Notes: generated by a model from the letters alone, not told the origin. Positions 1 through 6,011 are shown, numbered from the stretch's first letter. The stretch: DNA of 6,867 nucleotides from Burkholderiales bacterium (GCA_019234745.1 JAFAKZ010000599.1:1-6867); one strand, 5' to 3'. Numbers and translations: made by a program.

Positions 1-2136
1 TTGGGCGCCATGCTGGGCGAGCGCCCGTACAGCCTGTATACGGCCACCATGCAGGGCCAGGTGATCGGCAAGCGGCACTTCGGGCGCAAGGCTGTGCCCG
101 TGGGCGGCGGCGGCGGGCGTTCCTCGACGCGTGAGCTGTTCGATACCCTGCTGCTGTGGAAGGCGCGCGTACCGCTTGATGCCAATGGCAACGCGACGGT
201 GGACGTGCCGCTCAATGATTCGCTCACCAGCTTCCGCATCGTGGCCGTCGCCATGGCTGGTAGCGACCGCTTCGGCACGGGCCAGACCAGCATACGCGCG
301 AGCAAGGACGTGATGCTGTTCAGCGGGCTGGCGGGTACCGTACGCGAGGACGACAAGTTCGAAGCGGCCTTCACCATCCGCAATACGACCACCCACCCGG
401 TACAACTGAACGTGGTGGCCAAGGCGGATGGTTTGCCGGCGTTGGCGCCACAGAATTTGGCCCTGGACGGTGGCGCAGCCAAGGAGCTGATCTGGCCCGT
501 GAACGTACCAATCGGGACGAACAAGCTCAACTGGACGGTCGAGGCCAAGGGCGAGGACGGTCATCTGTTCGACAAGCTGGCAGTCAAGCAGGCTGTGATT
601 GAATCGGTGCCCGTGCGTGTGCTGCAGGCTACGCTGACGCAGTTGGCGCCGGACTACCGCCTGCCCATCGAACGGCCCAAGGACGCCATTGCCGGCCGCG
701 GCAGCGTGCGCGTCATCCTGTCGCCCAGCCTGGCCGCTGCGCTCGATGGCGTGGAGGACTACTTCCGCCGCTATCCGTACGGCTGCCTGGAGCAACTCAC
801 GTCCAAGGCCGTGGGCATGAACGACGCGGCACTGTGGAAGTCGACCGTGAATCGGCTCGACAGCTACCTGGATGAGGACGGCTTCGCCAAGTTCTTCCCC
901 GTCATGCATTACGGCAGCCCGGCCCTGACGGCGCACCTGCTGCGCCTGTCGGCCGAGACGGGCTGGGAGCTGCCGGAGAAGGGGCAGGCGCGCATGCAGG
1001 CGGCGCTGGTGGCTTACCTGGAAGGGCGTACGCACTTCCCGCGCCGTTCGCCCAACAGTACCTGGGAGGCGGCGGATCGGCTCGATATGCTGTCGGGCCT
1101 CGCGCCTTACGGCGCGCTCCGCCCGACTATGCTGGACGGCATGGTGATAGAGCCGAACCGCTGGAGCAATGCCACGCTGCTCGATTGGGTGGCCGTGCTT
1201 GACGGGCTCAAGGACCTACCCGGCCGTGATGCGAAGTTGCGCGAAGCGCGGCAGATTTTGAGCGCACGCATGGATTTGTCGGGCACCACGCTCAACTTTT
1301 CCACCGGTATGGCCGATGACTGGTGGAGGGAGCTGGATTCAGCCGATACGATTGGTGCACGCATGCTGATCGACGCCTTGCATCACGACAACAATTCCGT
1401 CGACCTTGGGCGTGTTGCTCGCGGCCTCGCTGCGCGCCAGCATCGCGGGCACTGGGACACAACCACGGGCAACGCCTGGGGCGCGCTGGCCGTGCGCGAA
1501 TTCGCCGCCAAGGTGGAAGGCGGTGCGCCGACGGGGGCTGTGATCGCCAAGCTCGGTGGCGAGCAGCGATTGGATTGGGCGCAGCAACCCAAGGGCGGTA
1601 CGCTGGATTTGCCGTGGCCGGACAAGGCGGGCGAACTGACGCTGCAGCAACAGGGCAATGGCAAGCCCTGGGCGGTAGTCCAGGCTCGCTCGGCTGTGCC
1701 GCTCACGGTGCCGCTCAACGCCGGCTACCGCGTGGAGAAGCATTGGGAGCCGGTGGAGGCGAAGGGCAAGGCATTCGGCCGCGGCGATGTGTGGCGCGTA
1801 AGGCTCACTATCGAGGCGCAGGCGGATGCGGGCTGGGTGGTGGTGGACGACCCGATTCCGGCCGGTTCGACGCTCCTGGGCAAGGGCCTGGGCGGCGAAT
1901 CGGCGCTACTGGCGCACGGCGAGAAACAGGAGGGCGATTGGCCTGCCTTCGAGGAGCGGGGCGAGACGGCATATCACGCTTATTACGAGGGGATGAGTAA
2001 AGGCACACATGTGATCGAGTACACGATACGGTTGGGCACGCGTGGCGAATTCCGCCTGCCGGCCACGCATGTCGAGGCGATGTATGCGCCCGAACGATTT
2101 GGGGAAACCCCCAACACAAACCTGAGAATTGACTGA
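1..2136 (+). CDS. Alpha-2-macroglobulin family protein, C-terminal part (5' truncated by window)
   Basis: This is the C-terminal 711 residues of a bacterial alpha-2-macroglobulin, an envelope protein thought to trap proteases through a reactive thioester. The frame is open from base 1 and family members usually exceed 1,500 residues, so the first codon (TTG) is almost certainly internal. In order I see a Gly-rich linker (residues 35-39); the A2M domain (about 47-130, with LWKARVPLD and the LNDSLTSFRI segment); a beta-rich linker; the thioester domain beginning at RYPYGCLEQ, with Cys262 and Gln265 forming the bond; and a C-terminal macroglobulin-type domain from about Trp582, ending in ETPNTNLRID. 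Keeping CLEQ makes it YfhM-like rather than a thioester-less YfaS type. The usual partner, penicillin-binding protein PbpC, is not downstream but could lie upstream. The next gene starts 67 bases later in a more AT-rich gap. The family call is firm; the protease substrate is unknown. Confidence 0.93.
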   Translation: MGAMLGERPYSLYTATMQGQVIGKRHFGRKAVPVGGGGGRSSTRELFDTLLLWKARVPLDANGNATVDVPLNDSLTSFRIVAVAMAGSDRFGTGQTSIRASKDVMLFSGLAGTVREDDKFEAAFTIRNTTTHPVQLNVVAKADGLPALAPQNLALDGGAAKELIWPVNVPIGTNKLNWTVEAKGEDGHLFDKLAVKQAVIESVPVRVLQATLTQLAPDYRLPIERPKDAIAGRGSVRVILSPSLAAALDGVEDYFRRYPYGCLEQLTSKAVGMNDAALWKSTVNRLDSYLDEDGFAKFFPVMHYGSPALTAHLLRLSAETGWELPEKGQARMQAALVAYLEGRTHFPRRSPNSTWEAADRLDMLSGLAPYGALRPTMLDGMVIEPNRWSNATLLDWVAVLDGLKDLPGRDAKLREARQILSARMDLSGTTLNFSTGMADDWWRELDSADTIGARMLIDALHHDNNSVDLGRVARGLAARQHRGHWDTTTGNAWGALAVREFAAKVEGGAPTGAVIAKLGGEQRLDWAQQPKGGTLDLPWPDKAGELTLQQQGNGKPWAVVQARSAVPLTVPLNAGYRVEKHWEPVEAKGKAFGRGDVWRVRLTIEAQADAGWVVVDDPIPAGSTLLGKGLGGESALLAHGEKQEGDWPAFEERGETAYHAYYEGMSKGTHVIEYTIRLGTRGEFRLPATHVEAMYAPERFGETPNTNLRID

Positions 2137-2203
2137 GGGAGTGTGAGTCGCGACGATTTATGCTTAAAATTACTAAAACACTTCAATTAAACGCCGGAAC
2201 ACC

Positions 2204-2614
2204 ATGACTAAACAGTTATTTCTGGTGATTGCCCTGACTTTTGGGCTGACCGGCTGCGATCGGCTGACCAAGCTCGCCAACCAGGCCGAGCTGAATGCGC
2301 GCGCGATAGGCGCGGCCTGCCGACTGAGTGGACGGTCCTTGGAAGACTGCTTCCAGCGCAACGAGCGCGTATCGAAGGCCGATATTTACGCCGGCTGGCG
2401 TGAAATGAACGAATATATGGCTAAGAACCGCCTGGACGCGATTGCACCGCCGGCTGACAAGACACCGGTCAAGAAGGCCGTTGGCAGCGTGGAAATCAGT
2501 GGCGGCGACGACACGGCTGCGGCAACGGACAAGCCCGCGGCCGATGCGACCAAGCCTGCGGAACCTGCGGCAGATGCCGCCAAACCGGCGGATACAGCAA
2601 AGCCTGCGAATTGA
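2204..2614 (+). CDS. Small putative lipoprotein with Ala/Lys/Pro-rich tail
   Basis: I do not recognise a named family. The 136-residue product begins with a short positive stretch, a hydrophobic core and the lipobox LTGC, so signal peptidase II should cut before Cys18 and leave a lipid-anchored protein. Residue +2 is Asp19, the classical Escherichia coli inner-membrane retention signal, although +3 is Arg and the rule may not hold in this lineage. Residues 19-85 look like a small helical domain with two further cysteines (39 and 49) that could form a disulfide. Residues from about 86 onward are low-complexity Ala/Lys/Pro/Asp with repeated KPA units, likely a disordered linker reaching into the periplasm or cell wall. 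The ATG at 2204 is chosen because it gives a complete lipoprotein signal; the ribosome-binding site is weak (GGA at 2196). It lies 10 bases before the Crp/Fnr gene and probably shares its transcript. Confidence 0.82.
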   Translation: MTKQLFLVIALTFGLTGCDRLTKLANQAELNARAIGAACRLSGRSLEDCFQRNERVSKADIYAGWREMNEYMAKNRLDAIAPPADKTPVKKAVGSVEISGGDDTAAATDKPAADATKPAEPAADAAKPADTAKPAN

Positions 2615-2624
2615 GGCGCTAACT

Positions 2625-3278
2625 ATGATCTCGACACTCAAGCAGATACCCCTCTTCTCCGGCCTGTCGGACCAGGAGCTGGAGCATATCGAGGCGTCGG
2701 CCACCGCCAAGACCTATGCCAAGGGCACCATCATCATCGACGAAGGTGATGCCGGCAGCTCCATGTTCCTGCTCATGCAGGGGCGCGTGAAGGTGTTCGT
2801 GAGCGACTCCAGCGGCAAGGAATATGTGCTGGCTATCCTGGGCCCAGGCGAGTACGTAGGCGAACTGGCGCTGCTGGACGACGAACCGCGCACGGCATCC
2901 GTGGAGACGGAAGAGCAGAGCACCTTCCTCGTTATCGTGAAGGAAGATTTCCTGACGCTCCTGCGCGAGCATCCGCCCATCATGTTCAAGCTGCTGCTCA
3001 ATCTGGCCCGCCGCAGCCGCCAGCTGACGGAAGCGGTGAAGAACCTGGCACTGAAGGATGTGTACAGTCGCGTGCGCCTGCTGCTGGAAGACCTGGCCGT
3101 GGAGCACGATGGGCAGTTGATGGTGGAAGAGCCAATGACGCAACAGGCCATCGCCGACCGCGTGGGTTCCTCGCGCGAGATGGTCGCGCGCATCATGAAG
3201 GAGCTGGTATTCGGCGGCTACGTGCGTATCGAAAATCGCCGCATGATCATTCTGCAGAAGTTGCCCGAGGCATTCTGA
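2625..3278 (+). CDS. Crp/Fnr family transcriptional regulator
   Basis: A 217-residue cytoplasmic DNA-binding regulator. Residues about 1-115 form the cyclic-nucleotide-binding beta barrel, with the phosphate-binding cassette G79-E80 ... R89-T90-A91, the same pattern that contacts cAMP in E. coli CRP (GE...RSA). A dimerisation helix follows (about 118-145), then a winged helix with MTQQAIADRVGSSRE from residue 171. The recognition helix keeps Arg184, Glu185 and Arg189, matching the three CRP residues that read TGTGA. There is no N-terminal cysteine cluster, so it is not an FNR-type iron-sulfur sensor, and it does not resemble Xanthomonas Clp closely. The frame is open back to 2442, but ATG 2625 starts at the normal family N-terminus and has GAGG at 2613-2616 overlapping the lipoprotein stop codon, which indicates translational coupling. 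The ligand is inferred to be cAMP or a related nucleotide; targets are unknown. Confidence 0.92.
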   Translation: MISTLKQIPLFSGLSDQELEHIEASATAKTYAKGTIIIDEGDAGSSMFLLMQGRVKVFVSDSSGKEYVLAILGPGEYVGELALLDDEPRTASVETEEQSTFLVIVKEDFLTLLREHPPIMFKLLLNLARRSRQLTEAVKNLALKDVYSRVRLLLEDLAVEHDGQLMVEEPMTQQAIADRVGSSREMVARIMKELVFGGYVRIENRRMIILQKLPEAF

Positions 3279-3332
3279 GGTAGCAAACCGGGGAGTGCGG
3301 GCAGCAGTCGTGATCCTCTTGTAGCGCACGCC

Positions 3333-3355
3333 ATTCAGCGAACATTCACTTCAGG
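3333..3355 (+). promoter_or_regulatory. Direct-repeat box, candidate response-regulator operator
   Basis: ATTCAG (3333-3338), five bases, then ATTCAC (3344-3349) form a hexamer-N5-hexamer direct repeat with an 11-base period, followed at once by TTCAGG (3350-3355). OmpR/PhoB-family regulators such as PhoP and PmrA bind tandem repeats of this geometry. It lies about 80 bases upstream of the PepSY-phoP-phoQ operon, so autoregulation by the PhoP-like protein is plausible. The E. coli PhoP box sequence is different, so this rests on spacing and position only. I see no convincing -10/-35 pair nearby. Confidence 0.35.
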
Positions 3356-3362
3356 CGTGGGA

Positions 3363-3378
3363 GACTGTCGCCACAGTC
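3363..3378. repeat. Perfect 6-bp inverted repeat, possible operator
   Basis: GACTGT (3363-3368) and ACAGTC (3373-3378) are perfect inverted repeats around CGCC. The dyad sits in the upstream region of the PepSY-phoP-phoQ operon, eight bases after the direct-repeat box. It could be a dimeric-repressor operator or a small hairpin in the leader RNA. No T tract follows, so it is not an intrinsic terminator. It is not a LexA box, because the CTGT/ACAG spacing is 4 rather than 8. Confidence 0.35.
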
Positions 3379-3436
3379 AACCACGTGCATGTCACCCCAC
3401 CCGATGGGCGCTCCCCTACTACGCCAAGAGGCCGCC

Positions 3437-3670
3437 ATGAGAATCGTTGCCGCCCTGCTCGTCCTTATGCTGGCTGCGCTTCTGCCCGCGCATGCCGAGA
3501 TCAGCCGCAGCGATGCCGCCGACACGGCGCAGCGCACCAGCGGTGGCCGCGTGCTGACGATTGAGCGGGTGAAGGTGGACGGACGCGATGTGTGGCGTAT
3601 CAAGGTCGTCACGCCCAAAGGCGAGGTACAGGTATTGCGTATCGACGTGACTTCCGGCCAAATCGTATAA
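3437..3670 (+). CDS. Secreted single-PepSY-domain protein
   Basis: A 77-residue protein with a signal peptide (hydrophobic residues 3-16, cleavage predicted after AHA at residue 20), leaving a mature periplasmic peptide of about 57 residues. The mature part is a single PepSY domain: an N-terminal helix (AADTAQRTSGGRVL) followed by strands VDGRDVWRIKVV, EVQVLRIDV and the ending TSGQIV. PepSY domains are known as protease propeptide inhibitors and as sensory or accessory modules in envelope proteins. An ATG at 3389 is in frame, but 3437 is preferred because AAGAGG lies at 3426-3431 with a 5-base spacer and a proper signal peptide begins there. The stop is 28 bases before the phoP-like gene, so it is probably the first gene of that operon and may modulate the kinase from the periplasmic side. 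That role is inferred from position only. Confidence 0.87.
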   Translation: MRIVAALLVLMLAALLPAHAEISRSDAADTAQRTSGGRVLTIERVKVDGRDVWRIKVVTPKGEVQVLRIDVTSGQIV

Positions 3671-3698
3671 AGAAAAATGCGCTTGGGGATGGAACGCG

Positions 3699-4373
3699 AT
3701 GCGTTTGCTGTTGATTGAAGACGAAGCGGCCTTGCGCCAGGGCCTGAAGCGCCAGCTCGAAGCGGAAGGCTACCGCGTGGATGAAGCGGCCGACGGCGAG
3801 GATGGGCTGTTCCAGGCCAGCGAGTACCCAATCGACCTGGCCATCGTCGACCTGGGCCTGCCCAAGATGAGCGGCATCGCCGTGGTGGAGCGGCTGCGCG
3901 AGGCGGGGCGTACCGTGCCCATCCTGATCCTGACGGCACGTGGCAGCTGGCAGGACAAGGTGCGCGGCCTGGAGGCGGGAGCGGACGACTATCTGGTCAA
4001 GCCCTTCGAGTTTCCCGAACTGGCTGCGCGCGTGAAGGCGCTGCTACGGCGTGCGTTGAAGTCGACCTCGGATACGCTCAAGCTGGGCCATTTCGTGATC
4101 GACTTCACGGCGCAGCAGGTACGCATCGCGGATGAGCCAGTAGAACTGACCACATTCGAGTACCGCATGCTGGAGATGCTGGTACGCGAGCGTGGCCGTG
4201 TGGTGAGCAAACAGGAGCTGGCCGATTACCTCTATCCGCACGATGAGGATCGCGACAGCAATGTGCTGGAAGTGCTAATCGGCCGCCTGCGGCGCAAGCT
4301 GGACCCGGACGGCAAACTCTACCCGATCGAGACGCTGCGTGGACGCGGTTATCGATTTACCCTTACGGCGTGA
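3699..4373 (+). CDS. phoP: PhoP-like OmpR-family response regulator
   Basis: A 224-residue cytoplasmic two-component response regulator. The receiver domain (1 to about 117) has the acidic pocket Glu7-Asp8, phosphoacceptor Asp51, switch Thr79 and Lys101 in the KPF motif. The segment ARGSWQDKVRGLEAGADDY closely resembles the corresponding part of enterobacterial PhoP. The C-terminal winged helix (about 127-224) is of OmpR/PhoB type, with LTTFEYRMLEMLV, the recognition region SNVLEVLIGRLRRKLD and the ending TLRGRGYRF. The ATG at 3699 has GGAA at 3691-3694. The gene is followed after 13 bases by the kinase gene, giving a PepSY-regulator-kinase operon. When phosphorylated it should bind direct-repeat operators, possibly including 3333-3349. 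The subfamily call rests on resemblance plus the PhoQ-like partner; the stimulus in this organism cannot be read from sequence. Confidence 0.93.
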   Translation: MRLLLIEDEAALRQGLKRQLEAEGYRVDEAADGEDGLFQASEYPIDLAIVDLGLPKMSGIAVVERLREAGRTVPILILTARGSWQDKVRGLEAGADDYLVKPFEFPELAARVKALLRRALKSTSDTLKLGHFVIDFTAQQVRIADEPVELTTFEYRMLEMLVRERGRVVSKQELADYLYPHDEDRDSNVLEVLIGRLRRKLDPDGKLYPIETLRGRGYRFTLTA

Positions 4374-4386
4374 TGTCGAAATCGAC

Positions 4387-5718
4387 ATGAAGCGCCCCAT
4401 CTCCATCCGCACCAGGCTGGTCGTCGGCGCGGGTCTGGTGCTGGCTGCTTTTCTCGCCGTGGCTGGCTTCTCGCTGGAGCGGGCGTTCACCAACAGCATC
4501 CTGGAAACGCACTACCAGCAGTTGAAGGGCGACGTATACCTCTTGATGGCCGCCACCGAGGTGGACGAAGAGGGCGCGCTGGTCATGCCCGCCACCTTCG
4601 TCGAGCCGCGCCTGTCGCTGCCTGGTTCCGGCCTGTACGCATTGGTGGAGAACCCCAATCAGAAGGAAGTGTGGCAGTCGGCCTCTACCATCGGCCCGTC
4701 GTTGCCCTTCTCGCACGGCCTGTCGGCCGGCGAGTGGGTGTACAACGAGGCGGAAGACGGCGGTAAGCGCTACCTGAGCGTGGGTTACGGCGTGAAATGG
4801 AATAGCGGTCCACGTACGCGACCCATGACCTTTGCCGTGCTGGAAGAGGAGACAGGTTTTCTCAAGGAACTGGCTGGTTTTCGCGATACGCTATGGACCT
4901 GGCTAGGCGGCCTGGCAGCCGTGCTGCTGATCGCGCAGTCGGCCTTGCTCGGATGGGCGCTAAGCCCCTTACGGCGCGTGGCACGCGAGATTCGCCGCGT
5001 GGAGTCGGGCGAACAGGGCGACGTGCAAGGCGACTATCCGCCTGAGATTGCGCGGCTTACCGACAATCTCAATACGCTGATCGAGCAGGAGCGGGCGCGC
5101 CAGGCGCGCTATAAGGACGCGCTGGGCGACCTGGCGCACAGCCTGAAGACGCCGCTGGCCGTGCTGCGCAGCAGCCTGCAGGAACCCGATACCTTGTCCG
5201 ATACGGTGGCCAACCAGGTCGCGCGCATGGACGATATCGTGCAGCATCAGCTGGGGCGTGCGGCAGCGAGTGGTGCGGCGCGCTTTATTCCACCCATCGA
5301 CATCCGCACGGTACTGGCGCGCACGGTGGACAGCCTGGAGAAGGTCTACGCGGAACGCCATCTCACCTTCCTGCTGGAATGCCCGGCGCAGCGCATGTGG
5401 CGCTTGGATGAGGGCGATGCCTTCGAGGTGTTCGGCAATGTGCTGGACAATGCGGCCAAATGGGCCCGCGGCCGCGTGCGCGTGCGCGTGGAGGGCGATG
5501 CCAAGCTACTCAAGGTGGTGATCGACGACGACGGCCCGGGCTTCAGCGACACCGACGCGGCGCTACAGCGCGGCGTGCGGCTGGACGAGCGCGTGCCGGG
5601 GCATGGCATAGGCCTCACCGTGGTGGCCGACATCGTGCGGGCCTACAACGGCACGCTGCTGATCGACCGCGGCGAGTGGCAGGGTGGGCGCGTGTGTATC
5701 GCCTTTCGCGCCGTCTGA
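4387..5718 (+). CDS. phoQ: PhoQ-like sensor histidine kinase
   Basis: A 443-residue inner-membrane sensor kinase, the expected partner of the upstream PhoP-like regulator. It has TM1 at about 10-30, a periplasmic sensor at about 31-168, TM2 at about 170-192 and a HAMP segment to about 240. The H box DLAHSLKTPLAVL carries phospho-accepting His251, and E. coli PhoQ has a nearly identical stretch. The catalytic domain has the N box NVLDN (Asn351, Asn355), G1 box DDDGPGF (380-386) and G2 box GHGIGL (405-410). The sensor is roughly 25 residues shorter than in E. coli PhoQ, and the aligned acidic patch is only NEAEDGG (120-126). The frame is open back to 4339, but ATG 4387 starts the canonical short N-terminus before TM1. 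Its ribosome-binding site is poor, so coupling to phoP translation (13-base gap) is likely. The hairpin at 5731-5765 follows the stop. Confidence 0.92.
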   Translation: MKRPISIRTRLVVGAGLVLAAFLAVAGFSLERAFTNSILETHYQQLKGDVYLLMAATEVDEEGALVMPATFVEPRLSLPGSGLYALVENPNQKEVWQSASTIGPSLPFSHGLSAGEWVYNEAEDGGKRYLSVGYGVKWNSGPRTRPMTFAVLEEETGFLKELAGFRDTLWTWLGGLAAVLLIAQSALLGWALSPLRRVAREIRRVESGEQGDVQGDYPPEIARLTDNLNTLIEQERARQARYKDALGDLAHSLKTPLAVLRSSLQEPDTLSDTVANQVARMDDIVQHQLGRAAASGAARFIPPIDIRTVLARTVDSLEKVYAERHLTFLLECPAQRMWRLDEGDAFEVFGNVLDNAAKWARGRVRVRVEGDAKLLKVVIDDDGPGFSDTDAALQRGVRLDERVPGHGIGLTVVADIVRAYNGTLLIDRGEWQGGRVCIAFRAV

Positions 5719-5722
5719 GGGC

Positions 5723-5767
5723 AAAAAAAGCGGCGTCCGTACAAAGACTGCATGCACGGACGCCGTT
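5723..5767. terminator. Intrinsic terminator hairpin, strongest on the minus strand
   Basis: CGGCGTCCGT (5731-5740) and ACGGACGCCG (5756-5765) form a perfect 10-bp stem around a 15-base loop; G5730-T5766 and A5729-T5767 can extend it. On the + strand, where it would end the phoQ transcript, only a poor TTGTGTGTG run follows. On the minus strand it is followed by seven Ts (A5723-A5729), a textbook terminator. It is therefore probably bidirectional, with the better termination facing transcription that comes from the nadA side. Confidence 0.8.
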
Positions 5768-5911
5768 GTGTGTGATGCGCACCTACGACGTGCGACACCG
5801 GGGCTATCGGCGGCGACCTGGAAGTTCTGGTCGGACCAGGCCGCTGCGTGGGCCCCCAGTCAGACTCCCCAACGAATCTGGAGTGATCCGGCCCGCGAAG
5901 GCCGGGAGACG
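5723..5911 (-). ncRNA. Candidate minus-strand small RNA
   Basis: The minus-strand terminator at 5765-5723 needs a transcript arriving from the right, and no minus-strand gene is present. If transcription starts about 12 bases after the sigma-54-like element (near 5911), the RNA would be about 189 nt. It would contain a CCGGCC/GGCCGG hairpin (5900-5905 with 5888-5893, six-base loop), a five-bp hairpin (5880-5884 with 5864-5868), the motif GGAGTCTG (5868-5861) and the terminator. It would not overlap phoQ, whose stop is at 5718. No known RNA family was recognised; it does not show 6S, SRP, RNase P or tmRNA signatures. The existence and the 5' end are inference; only the terminator is well supported. 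Confidence 0.35.
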
Positions 5912-5950
5912 GGATAGCCATTGCAGCAACCGTGCCAGCGCGGGAGTCTG
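5861..5950. repeat. Nested inverted repeats bracketing structured DNA/RNA
   Basis: CAGACTCCC (5861-5869) and GGGAGTCTG (5942-5950) are a perfect 9-bp inverted pair enclosing about 72 bases. Inside lies CCGGCC (5888-5893) with GGCCGG (5900-5905) around a six-base loop. Competing pairings exist: ATCCGGC (5886-5892) with GCCGGAT (5953-5959), and GCAGCA (5923-5928) with TGCTGC (5949-5954). GGAGTCTG occurs once more at 5993-6000. The density of complementary segments suggests a structured RNA or a worn palindromic element. Confidence 0.5.
5922..5937 (-). promoter_or_regulatory. Sigma-54-like (-24/-12) promoter element
   Basis: Read on the minus strand, TGGCACG (5937-5931), four bases, then CTGCA (5926-5922) matches the sigma-54 consensus TGGCACG-N4-TTGCA with one mismatch, and the GG and GC dinucleotides are at the correct spacing. 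The predicted start is near 5911, pointing toward the minus-strand terminator. The match could be chance in GC-rich DNA; the element also lies inside a possible hairpin region. Confidence 0.3.
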
Positions 5951-5992
5951 CTGCCGGATTTCATATAACCAACTGATTTGATTGTTGTTAGT

Positions 5993-6011
5993 GGAGTCTG
6001 GCTAAGTCTCC
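5993..6011. repeat. Imperfect 7-bp inverted repeat, possible activator site
   Basis: GGAGTCT (5993-5999), five bases, then AGTCTCC (6005-6011) form a dyad with one central T-T mismatch. Its centre is about 90 bases upstream of the predicted minus-strand start near 5911, a distance typical of sigma-54 enhancer-binding sites. It may instead serve the nadA promoter, or be a short hairpin. Confidence 0.25.

Noticed and set aside
1323..2000. Long open frame in a second + frame within the macroglobulin gene (225 codons).
   Set aside because: Arg/Gly/Ala-rich translation typical of a shadow frame in GC-rich DNA; the overlapping macroglobulin frame has clear domains and motifs.
2101..2111. GGGG-AAA-CCCC hairpin at the end of the macroglobulin gene, considered as a terminator.
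   Set aside because: Only 4 bp, lies inside the coding sequence for the conserved ETPNTN ending, and no T tract follows.
2442..2624. Upstream extension of the Crp/Fnr reading frame.
   Set aside because: It lies inside the lipoprotein gene in another frame, is Arg/Pro-rich, and the family N-terminus and ribosome-binding site both point to 2625.
3363..3378. LexA (SOS) box reading of the dyad near the phoP operon.
   Set aside because: LexA sites need CTGT-N8-ACAG; here the spacing is N4.
5643..5921. Minus-strand open frame of 92 codons over the end of phoQ and the intergenic region.
   Set aside because: It runs through the terminator hairpin and into phoQ antisense, has Pro/Arg/Ser-rich composition, no recognisable domain and no good ribosome-binding site.
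5460..5981. + strand open frame extending from inside phoQ into the intergenic region.
   Set aside because: Arg/Gly/Ala-rich out-of-frame translation of the kinase catalytic domain; it has no start signal of its own.
5978..6006. Sigma-70 promoter for nadA (TTGATT with GCTAAG at 17 bases).
   Set aside because: The -10 matches the consensus at only three of six positions, so it is not reported as a feature.
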